From: Lysinibacillus sp. 2017
GTDB taxonomy: Bacteria; Bacillota; Bacilli; Bacillales_A; Planococcaceae
DNA length: 64,000 nucleotides
Direction: 5' to 3'
NCBI RefSeq assembly: GCF_003073375.1
Contig: NZ_CP029002.1
Coordinates: 792,001-856,000 of the forward strand
The notes under the pieces are model-generated. The model was given only the letters and a program-made list of their open reading frames with translations. It ran no database searches and was not told the DNA's origin. A program made the position numbers and the translations under genes. Shown piece by piece: positions 16,400 through 23,719 of this stretch (position 1 is the first letter of the stretch; the number at the start of each line of letters is the position of its first letter).

Positions 16400-18425
16400 T
16401 CACACTTAATTCAACGGACTCGCTTTAAAAGTAAACGGCGCCTTTGCTCGCCAACAGCGCCGCCCCTGAATACATGCAAAAGTAGAATGGATTATCATTT
16501 GATTTGGCAGGCCTAGCATACCGCAACAGTATCAGTAGTAGGGACACGTACCACGTGACCCTGCTGCTGATATGCGGTCGCCTGCCAAAATATGAAACAC
16601 CTTAATAGAATATTTATTAGAATTTGACTAGCTCTGACAATCCCTTCAACCCACCAAATTCAACGGACTCGCTTTAAAAGTAAACGGCGCCTTTGCTCGT
16701 CAACAGCGCCGCCCCTGAATACATGTAAAAGTAGAATGGACTATCCTTTGATTTGGCAGGCCTAGCATACCGCAACAGTATCAGTAGTAGGGACACGTAC
16801 CACGTGACCCTGCTGCTGATATGCGGTCGCCTGCCAAAACCCAATACATTTTCATAACATCTCTATTAGAAGATGACTAGCTATAACAATCCCTTCAACC
16901 CACAAAATTCAACGGACTCACTTTAAAAGTAAACGGCGCCTTTGCTCGCCAACAGCGCCGCCCGTGAATACATGCAAAAGTAGAATGGACTAGCCTTTGA
17001 TTTGGCAGGCCTAGCCTAAGGCGCAAAGAAGAGTCGTACAGATATGTGCAACATATCTTTGCGACTCTGGGCGCCCAGCCTGCCAATACACGATACACTT
17101 TCATTACATCTCTATTAGAAGATGACTAGCTCTGACAATACCTTCAACCCACCAAATTCAACGGACTCGCTTTATAGAAAAACGGCGCCTTTGCTCGTCA
17201 ACAGCGCCGCCCCTGAATACATGCAAAAGTAGAATGGACTAGCCTTTGATTTGGCAGGCCTAGCCCAAGGCGCAAAGAAGAGTCGTACAGATATGTGCAA
17301 CATATCTTTGCGACTCTGGGCGCCCAGCCTGCCAAAACACGATACACTTTCATAACATCTCTATTAGAAGATGACTAGCTCTGACAATCCCTTCAACCCA
17401 ATAAATTCAACGGACTCGCTTTAAAAGTAAACGGCGCCTTTGCTCGCCAACAGCGCCGCCCCTGAATACATGCAAAAGTAGAATGGACTAGCCTTTGATT
17501 TGGCAGGCCTAGCCCAAGGCGCAAAGAAGAGTCGTACAGATATGTGCAACATATCTTTGCGACTCTGGGCGCCCAGCCTGCCAAAACTCAATACACTTTC
17601 ATAACATCTCTATTAGAAGATGACTAGCTCTGACAATACCTTCAACCCACCAAATTCAACGGACTCGCTTTATAGAAAAACGGCGCCTTTGCTCGCCAAC
17701 AGCGCCGCACCCGAATACATGCAAAGGCATAATGGATTACACTTTGATTTGGCTGGCCTAGCCCAAGGCGCAAAGAAGAGTCGTACAGATATGTGCAACA
17801 TATCTTTGCGACTCTGGGCGCCCAGCCTGCCAAAACTCAATACACTTTGATTACATCTCTATTAGAAAATGACTAGCTCTGACAATCCCTTCAACCCACA
17901 AAGTTTAACGGATTCACTTCAGAGAAAAACGGCGCCTTTGCTCGTCAACAGCGCCGCCCCCCGAATTCAAGCAAAAGTAGAATGGATTACACTTTGATTT
18001 GGCAGGCCTAGCCCAAGGCGCAAAGAAGAGTCGTACAGATATGTGCAACATATCTGTACGACTCTGGGCGCCCAGCCTGCCAAAATACGATACACTTTCA
18101 TAACATCTTCATTAGAAAATAACTAGCTTTGACAATCCCTTTTGATCTACCAAATTCAACGGACTCACTTTAAAGAAAATCGGCGCCTTTGCTCGTCAAC
18201 AGCGCCGCCCCCGAATTCAAGCAAAAGTAGAATGTATTACACTTTGATTTGGCAGGCCTAGCCCAAGGCGCAAAGAAGCGTCGTACAGATATGTGCAACA
18301 TATCTTTGCGACTCTGGGCGCCCAGCCTGCCAAAAAACGATACACTTTAATAACATCTCTATTAGAAAATGATTAAGCTCTGACAATCCCCTTGCTCTAC
18401 TAAATTCAAAGGACTCGCTTCAATA
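16400..18425 (+). repeat. Right hairpin-repeat array (array B, eight units of 249-250 bp plus a partial ninth)
   Basis: Eight direct tandem units with near-constant period. Large hairpins: 16503-16589, 16752-16838, 17002-17086, 17250-17336, 17499-17585, 17748-17834, 17998-18084, 18248-18334. Each unit also has a small CGGCGC/GCGCCG stem-loop about 40-65 bp before the large hairpin (first one 16436-16462). Units 1-2 carry a core ending in CACGT-ACC-ACGTG. Units 3-8 carry a core ending in ATATGT-GCA-ACATAT. The frame around both cores is the same, including TTTGGCAGGC/GCCTGCCAAA arms. In unit 7 the upper stem is perfect over 16 bp. A ninth unit start without hairpins ends near 18425. No plausible coding gene. 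Confidence 0.92.
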
Positions 18426-18506
18426 CCGCTCACTTATTAAAATGATATCCATGAACAAAGTAGAAAAATATGTTTATTTCTCCTAATTTATAGTAAAATT
18501 CAAATA

Positions 18507-18524
18507 TGAATGAATATTCATTTT
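18507..18524. promoter_or_regulatory. FadR-type operator before fadH
   Basis: TGAATGAATATTCATTTT contains a perfect 14-bp palindrome (AATGAATATTCATT). It matches the recalled Bacillus FadR box (TGAATGA-N-TATTCATTCA type). It lies between a TAAAAT -10 candidate (18494-18499) and the ribosome site, where binding would block transcription until long-chain acyl-CoA releases FadR. Confidence 0.75.
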
Positions 18525-18547
18525 ATTTCAAAGGGGGAGTTTGAAAG

Positions 18548-19315
18548 ATGTTACAAAATAAAACAATTATTATTACAGGTGGCTCAAGTGGGATGGGACT
18601 TGGGATGGCCAAGCAATTTGTAAAAGAAGGTGCGAATGTTGTTATTACCGGCCGTGATGAAGAACGTTTAGCAAATGCAAAACAAGAAATCTTAGCATTC
18701 GGTTCTACTATTGAAATGTTCCAAATGGACGTACGTGAGCCAGATCATGCACAAGCAATGGTCGAGTTTGCGGTAGGAAAGTTTGGACAAGTAGATAGCT
18801 TAGTGAATAATGCGGCAGGTAACTTTTTAGTACATGCGGAGAAATTATCACCAAATGGCTGGAAAGCAGTCATTGATATCGTACTAAACGGAACATTTTA
18901 TTGTTCATCTGCAGTTGGACGTTATTGGATTGAAAAAGGCATTAAAGGCTCAATGGTCAACATGGTGGCAACATATGCTTGGGGAGCAGGTGCAGGTGTT
19001 GTGCATTCGGCAGCAGCAAAAGCAGGCGTCCTTTCACTTACTCGCACATTAGCTGTAGAGTGGGGCGCACAGTACGGAATTCGCGTAAATGCAATTGCAC
19101 CTGGTCCGATTGAACGCACAGGTGGTGCGGATAAGTTATGGGAGTCCGAGGAACAAGCAAAGCGTACAATTAATTCTGTACCACTACGTCGCTTAGGAAC
19201 ACCAGAAGAAATTGCTGATTTAGCGACATTTATGCTTTCAGATAAAGCTGCTTATATGAATGGGGAATGCATTACATTAGATGGTGGTGCATGGTTAAAC
19301 CAATTCCCGTTTTAA
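18548..19315 (+). CDS. fadH: 2,4-dienoyl-CoA reductase, SDR family (FadH/YkuF)
   Basis: A 255-residue short-chain dehydrogenase. The NADPH-binding TGGSSGMGLGMA lies near residue 11, NNAAGNF near 88, and the catalytic region reads HSAAAKAGVLSLTRTLA. The usual Tyr of YxxxK is replaced by Ser, as expected for dienoyl-CoA reductases rather than typical SDR alcohol dehydrogenases. The enzyme removes double bonds of polyunsaturated acyl-CoA to allow beta-oxidation. The FadR-type operator directly upstream supports this. The start follows AAAGGGGGAG. It opens the cluster that corresponds to ykuF...dapL in B. subtilis. Confidence 0.9.
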   Translation: MLQNKTIIITGGSSGMGLGMAKQFVKEGANVVITGRDEERLANAKQEILAFGSTIEMFQMDVREPDHAQAMVEFAVGKFGQVDSLVNNAAGNFLVHAEKLSPNGWKAVIDIVLNGTFYCSSAVGRYWIEKGIKGSMVNMVATYAWGAGAGVVHSAAAKAGVLSLTRTLAVEWGAQYGIRVNAIAPGPIERTGGADKLWESEEQAKRTINSVPLRRLGTPEEIADLATFMLSDKAAYMNGECITLDGGAWLNQFPF

Positions 19316-19381
19316 TTTCGAATAAAATAAAATAAATTTCACATACTATTGTTAATGCAAAAAGGGGGCGTTGACAATAGT

Positions 19382-19612
19382 ATGTGGCTTTATCCAACAA
19401 TCATCGTATGCGTCGTTATTTGTTTAGTCGGTTACTGGCTTACTGTCCGTGTTGGACATCAAATTGAAGATAGTGGCTCGGAGCGAGATCCATCCGTTCC
19501 AGAAGAAATAGAAAATCACCCGTTTATGTTGAATCCGATTTTACTTGTTTACGCCATTTTCTTTATCTTTACCGGAACCATCATTTTTTATTATTGGGCT
19601 AAGGGATATTAA
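19382..19612 (+). CDS. Small two-helix membrane protein of unknown function
   Basis: A 76-residue protein with two hydrophobic helices (about 2-22 and 50-73) and a short acidic Glu/Pro/Ser linker between them. I recognise no family. The frame can be extended upstream to TTG 19349, but the AAAGGGGGCG ribosome site is inside that stretch, so ATG 19382 is chosen. It lies 66 bp behind fadH and is closed by a terminator, so it may be co-transcribed with fadH. Confidence 0.65.
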   Translation: MWLYPTIIVCVVICLVGYWLTVRVGHQIEDSGSERDPSVPEEIENHPFMLNPILLVYAIFFIFTGTIIFYYWAKGY

Positions 19613-19613
19613 T

Positions 19614-19657
19614 AGTGTAACAAGGCGATGATTAATTCGTTTTGTTACACTTTTTTT
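19614..19657 (+). terminator. Rho-independent terminator of the fadH unit
   Basis: AGTGTAACAA pairs perfectly with TTGTTACACT and is followed by TTTTTTTG. Confidence 0.9.
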
Positions 19658-19847
19658 GTTTTTAGAATGGGCGGCTTTCATGTCATGAAATTGGTTGTTA
19701 TGGTATGATAGTGGTAAGTGAATCGCGCTGCATGAATTGTAAGGGATTGCTAGCGCTTTTTAAGAAGGCTTTGCAATATTCCTATTTGCAATCGTCTTCA
19801 TCATGTTGTACTGCCTGCAAAAAGCGGGATAAAAGGAGTAGAATGTC

Positions 19848-20291
19848 ATGATTTCAACTAACAACAGAGCGTTACTAGACATGCCCATTGAAGATTTTAT
19901 TGTTTCATCTGAAAAGGTAGCCCATGTACAAACTGGAAATAGTGCAGAACATGCATTGCTTGTCTTAACCAAAACAGGTTACTCATCGATTCCAGTATTG
20001 GATATGAAGTACCGATTACAAGGCTTATTAAGTACAAAAATGATCACAGAATCCATTTTAGGTTTAGAAAGAATTGAATATGATAAACTATCAACCATTA
20101 AAGTGGATGAGGTAATGAGTCCTGAAGTGGCGTATTTAAAAATTACCGACACCTTCCAACGAGCACTGGATTTGGTCATTAATCATGCTTTTTTATGTGT
20201 AGTGGACGAAGAAGGTACATTCGTGGGAATTATGACGCGGAGAATTATTTTAAAACAATTAAAGAAATATATTTATCAACATAATGCGTAA
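19848..20291 (+). CDS. darB: CBS-domain c-di-AMP-binding protein DarB/CbpB (YkuL)
   Basis: A 147-residue protein made of two CBS motifs (about 8-70 and 80-140), each ending in the typical beta-strand pattern (GYSSIPVLDMKYRLQGLLST; FLCVVDEEGTFVGIMTRR). B. subtilis DarB binds c-di-AMP. In the nucleotide-free state it contacts the (p)ppGpp synthetase Rel and pyruvate carboxylase, linking potassium status to metabolism. Synteny with ccpC, dapH and dapL matches ykuL. The start is ATG 19848, nine bases after AAGGAG. It is monocistronic with its own terminator. Confidence 0.88.
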   Translation: MISTNNRALLDMPIEDFIVSSEKVAHVQTGNSAEHALLVLTKTGYSSIPVLDMKYRLQGLLSTKMITESILGLERIEYDKLSTIKVDEVMSPEVAYLKITDTFQRALDLVINHAFLCVVDEEGTFVGIMTRRIILKQLKKYIYQHNA

Positions 20292-20298
20292 CTAAAAA

Positions 20299-20337
20299 GA
20301 ATCGGCAAAGTCCAATTAGGATTTTGTCGATTTTTTA
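20299..20337 (+). terminator. Rho-independent terminator after darB
   Basis: AATCGGCAAAGTCC pairs with GGATTTTGTCGATT over 14 bp (two G-T wobbles) and is followed by TTTTTT. Confidence 0.88.
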
Positions 20338-20366
20338 TCTCACACTTAGCAAGAGGAGGCTATACA

Positions 20367-21263
20367 ATGACAGCATCGGAAGCCGAAATCATAAAAATTT
20401 TAGCAGAAGAAAAAAATATGCGTAAAGCAGCGGAACGTTTATTTTTAACGCAGCCAGCCTTATCTCAGCGTCTGCAATCAATCGAGAAGGAATGGGGCGC
20501 ACAGATTTTTATACGTTCACAAAAAGGGTTAACCGCAACACCTGCGGGAGAATTAGTCATTCAGTACTCCAATGAAATGATTATGAAACGTGAGGAAATA
20601 TTTGAAACGATTCAAGCATTAAATTCAAAAGTACATGGCACACTAAAAATTGCTTGTGCATCGATTGTCGGACAGAATTGGTTACCGAAAGTATTGAAAG
20701 ATTACGTCACAAAATATCCTGATACGAAGATTTCATTAATGACGGGTTGGAGTTCAGAAATTGTCAAAGCACTTTATGAGGGAGAGGCACATATTGGGAT
20801 TGTGCGTGGTCAAGCAGATTGGAAGGGCAAAAAAATACATTTATTCCGTGACATGATGTATTTAGTCGACAAAGAAATTCAAGATATGGAAGATATATTG
20901 ACATCTGATCGCCCATTTATTCAATTTAAAAGTGATTCCAATTATTATCAAGAAATTCAACAATGGTGGCAACGTCATTTCAACTGCAATCCAAAGCACC
21001 AAATTCTTGTTGATCAAATTGAAACGTGTAAACAAATGGCTGTTAACGGAATTGGTTATGCGATTTTACCTTCCATCACATTAAATGGGGAAGAAAATGT
21101 CCATAAAATTCCATTAACAAACACCGAAAGTGATCATGGATTAACACGCGATACGTGGTTAATTGGTTATGATTCAGCATTCGAGCTACGCCAAGTAGAA
21201 GCTTTCGTTAATGTCGTACAAGACCATGCACGCTGCCTATATGATTATACGAAAGGTCAATAA
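20367..21263 (+). CDS. ccpC: LysR family regulator CcpC
   Basis: A 298-residue LysR-type regulator. The N-terminal winged helix-turn-helix (RKAAERLFLTQPALSQRLQS) is followed by the two-lobed effector domain. By position between darB and dapH it corresponds to B. subtilis CcpC (YkuM), which represses citrate synthase and aconitase genes and responds to citrate. The first residues, MTASEAEIIKILAEEKNMRK, fit that protein. It is preceded by AGAGGAGG. No divergent target gene is present, so it regulates genes elsewhere. Confidence 0.85.
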   Translation: MTASEAEIIKILAEEKNMRKAAERLFLTQPALSQRLQSIEKEWGAQIFIRSQKGLTATPAGELVIQYSNEMIMKREEIFETIQALNSKVHGTLKIACASIVGQNWLPKVLKDYVTKYPDTKISLMTGWSSEIVKALYEGEAHIGIVRGQADWKGKKIHLFRDMMYLVDKEIQDMEDILTSDRPFIQFKSDSNYYQEIQQWWQRHFNCNPKHQILVDQIETCKQMAVNGIGYAILPSITLNGEENVHKIPLTNTESDHGLTRDTWLIGYDSAFELRQVEAFVNVVQDHARCLYDYTKGQ

Positions 21264-21354
21264 TAACAATATTTTTAAATAATGGTGTAAATTTATCTGA
21301 AAATTTAGTACAATTGTTCGTGTTAAGAAAACTTACATGCGAAGAGGTGTCTAA

Positions 21355-22068
21355 ATGGAAAAGTTAAATGCACAACAAATTATTGATTTTATTTCACAAT
21401 CTAAAAAAGTAACACCTGTAAAAGTTTATGTTAAAGGATCAGGTGTTGCGGATTTATCATATGGTACAGATTCAAAAGTATTCGGTGAAGGAAGCAGTGC
21501 CGTTGTATTTGGAGAATGGGCGCAAGTGGAAGTTGCTTTAAAGGAGCATGCTGAAAAAATTGAAGACTATGTTGTAGAGAGCGATCGCCGTAACTCAGGT
21601 GTACCATTATTAGATACGAAATATGTGAACGCACGTATCGAGCCAGGTGCAATTATCCGTGACCAAGTAACTATAGGGGATAATGCGGTCATTATGATGG
21701 GTGCCATTATTAATATTGGTGCTGAAATTGGCGCGAAAACGATGATTGATATGGGCTGTGTGCTTGGGGGACGTGCAACAGTTGGCGAAAACTGCCATAT
21801 TGGTGCGGGAACGGTGTTAGCAGGTGTTGTTGAACCACCAAGTGCGTTGCCAGTTGTTGTAGAAGATGATGTCGTAATTGGTGCGAATGCCGTGGTATTA
21901 GAAGGCGTTCGTATTGGGCAAGGTGCTGTGGTTGCAGCGGGTGCTATCGTGATCAAAGATGTAGAGCCCTATACCGTTGTAGCAGGTGTCCCAGCTCGAG
22001 AAATTAAAAAGCTTGATGAAAAAACGAAATCAAAAACAGAGATTATCGATTCATTAAGAAATTTATAA
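21355..22068 (+). CDS. dapH: Tetrahydrodipicolinate N-acetyltransferase
   Basis: A 237-residue left-handed beta-helix acyltransferase. A short alpha/beta N-terminal domain precedes at least nine hexapeptide turns (such as [12 protein letters not shown] and [13 protein letters not shown]). The enzyme acetylates tetrahydrodipicolinate in the acetylase branch of lysine/diaminopimelate synthesis, supplying peptidoglycan and, in spore formers, dipicolinate. Length matches the family (236). It is followed 16 bp later by dapL, forming a two-gene unit. The start follows GAAGAGGTG. Confidence 0.94.
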   Translation: MEKLNAQQIIDFISQSKKVTPVKVYVKGSGVADLSYGTDSKVFGEGSSAVVFGEWAQVEVALKEHAEKIEDYVVESDRRNSGVPLLDTKYVNARIEPGAIIRDQVTIGDNAVIMMGAIINIGAEIGAKTMIDMGCVLGGRATVGENCHIGAGTVLAGVVEPPSALPVVVEDDVVIGANAVVLEGVRIGQGAVVAAGAIVIKDVEPYTVVAGVPAREIKKLDEKTKSKTEIIDSLRNL

Positions 22069-22084
22069 GAGGGTGTAGAGCATC

Positions 22085-23203
22085 ATGAATGAGCTTATTC
22101 AAATTCGAAGAGCATTACATCAAATTCCAGAAATCGGCTTTCAAGAATTTAAAACGCAGCGCTATATTTTAACTTTTTTAAAGCAACTACCACAACAACA
22201 TTTACAAATAACAACATGGAAAACAGGGGTTGTCGTATTTATTCAAGGGACAAATCCAACGAAATGTATTGGTTGGCGTACGGATATGGATGGACTGCCT
22301 GTAAAAGAGGAGACTTTCCTCCACTTTTCTTCTCAGCATGAAGGATTTATGCACGCTTGTGGGCATGATTGCCATATGACCATTGCGCTAGGGCTTGTAG
22401 AAGCGTTTGTGCATAAGCAGCCAATGCAAAATGTGGTCTTCTACTTCCAACCAGCTGAAGAGGGTCCTGGAGGTGCTGAGCCAATGCTTAATTGGTTAAG
22501 GCAAGAACAGCCGCATCTGGTAGCAGATGAAATCTATGCATTACATATCGCACCTGAATACCCCGTAGGAACCGTTGCAACGAAGCCTGGTTTACTTTTT
22601 GCTAATACATCTGAATTATTTATCGATTTAAAAGGTGTTGGTGGCCATGCTGCATTCCCTCATAAAACAAGGGATATGACGGTAGCGGCAGCAAATTTAA
22701 TCATGCAGCTACAAACAATCATTAGTCGAAATGTCAATCCACTAGATAGCGCTGTTATTACGATTGGTAAAATGACTTCGGGAACTGTACAAAATGTCAT
22801 TGCGGAAAATGCTCGACTTGAAGGAACGATTCGCACGTTAAATGCAGAAGCAATGGCTGAAGTAAAACGCCGTATCGAAGCAATTTGCACAGGGATTGAA
22901 GCCGCCTTTGAATGCACGGTTACGATTGATTATGGTTCGATGTATTATGAAGTGAACAATGATGAAACCTGCGCAAGACAGCTACTTGAGTTTGCAAATA
23001 GCTTTGAAGGCGCTAGTGCATACGAATGTCCAGCAGCGATGACGGGTGAAGACTTTGGGTACTTTATTAAAGACATTCCAGGTGCAATGTTTTGGTCAGG
23101 TGCCAACTGTGAGTACGGCTTACACCATGCAAAAATAAGTCCAGATGAAGCATTGTTAGCGTTTAATGTAAACTTTGTAGAGCAATTTATTCGTGAATTC
23201 TAA
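22085..23203 (+). CDS. dapL: N-acetyldiaminopimelate deacetylase
   Basis: A 372-residue M20-family metallopeptidase-type deacetylase. Metal ligands are visible in [21 protein letters not shown] and [12 protein letters not shown] (catalytic Glu). The later His lies in [11 protein letters not shown]. The inserted lid/dimer domain covers about 175-290. It removes the acetyl group two steps after DapH. The order dapH-dapL and tight spacing support co-transcription. The symbol follows the B. subtilis YkuR name. Confidence 0.92.
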   Translation: MNELIQIRRALHQIPEIGFQEFKTQRYILTFLKQLPQQHLQITTWKTGVVVFIQGTNPTKCIGWRTDMDGLPVKEETFLHFSSQHEGFMHACGHDCHMTIALGLVEAFVHKQPMQNVVFYFQPAEEGPGGAEPMLNWLRQEQPHLVADEIYALHIAPEYPVGTVATKPGLLFANTSELFIDLKGVGGHAAFPHKTRDMTVAAANLIMQLQTIISRNVNPLDSAVITIGKMTSGTVQNVIAENARLEGTIRTLNAEAMAEVKRRIEAICTGIEAAFECTVTIDYGSMYYEVNNDETCARQLLEFANSFEGASAYECPAAMTGEDFGYFIKDIPGAMFWSGANCEYGLHHAKISPDEALLAFNVNFVEQFIREF

Positions 23204-23216
23204 AATAACTGCTATG

Positions 23217-23254
23217 TACCCATTTAACTGTAGAGGTTGAATGGGTATTTTTTT
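23217..23254 (+). terminator. Rho-independent terminator after dapL
   Basis: TACCCATTTAAC pairs with GTTGAATGGGTA over 12 bp (one wobble), followed by TTTTTTT. Confidence 0.9.
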
Positions 23255-23330
23255 ATATAACTTATTTTTTATTGGTTCATCATCGGAAGTTGTGCATGAC
23301 ATCTAGGATTCAAAGTGATTCCTTTTTAAT

Positions 23331-23490
23331 CAAGTCCGTTCTGCTACGCTACGGGGGACGCTTTCCTGGGGGCGTGGCTCCATCTAACTTGTTACTTGCC
23401 TCTACGGCGGCAAGCAACAAGTGGATATTCCGCTCACGCTTAATCCCCCAAGGAGTCGCCCCCTGCGCTTCGCGTCACTCCATTTGACCA
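23331..23490. repeat. Dispersed GC-rich structured repeat, Bacillaceae type
   Basis: A GC-rich 160-bp block. The central inverted repeat is CTTGTT-A-CTTGCC (23388-23400) with GGCAAG-C-AACAAG (23409-23421). An outer pairing joins GGGGGCGTGGCTCC (from 23368) with GGAGTCGCCCCC (23452-23463). It resembles, from memory, a repeat family common between Bacillus genes. It abuts the solitary hairpin copy at 23514. Confidence 0.6.
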
Positions 23491-23513
23491 GGTTAAATGC
23501 ATGACACTTTGAA

Positions 23514-23599
23514 TTGGCGGGCCTTGCATGCGGGCATTAAAGACAGTAGTATGGGCACGTACCACGTGGCCATAATGCGGTCATGCCGTAGCCTGCCAA
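23514..23599 (+). repeat. Solitary copy of the array-type large hairpin
   Basis: An 86-nt hairpin with arms TTGGCGGGC/GCCTGCCAA and apical ATGG-G-CACGT-ACC-ACGTG-G-CCAT. It shares the CACGT-ACC-ACGTG tip with units 1-2 of array B. Its left flank ACACTTTGAATTGGC parallels the array B flank ACACTTTGATTTGGC. It lies more than 5 kb from the arrays, so this is a dispersed element. Confidence 0.85.
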
Positions 23600-23719
23600 T
23601 AGCTAGACAAACTAATAAAGAAAAAATCATCCCCAACTTATAGTGATGAGCCATAAAATGGGATTGAAACTTTATATGGTTGAATTCGTATAATGTTAGA
23701 AAGGGAGGTGGCTTTTATT

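Noticed and set aside
16895-17833. Series of 63-69 codon minus-strand ORFs in the repeat array
   Set aside because: They recur only because the repeat recurs, lack ribosome sites, and are absent from units with the other core type. The similarity is at DNA-structure level.
14975-18425. CRISPR array
   Set aside because: Units are about 249 bp with long conserved sequence and no short unique spacers; no cas genes are nearby.
14975-18425. Integron attC cassette array
   Set aside because: The hairpins carry no R box signatures, no genes lie between them and no integrase is in the window.
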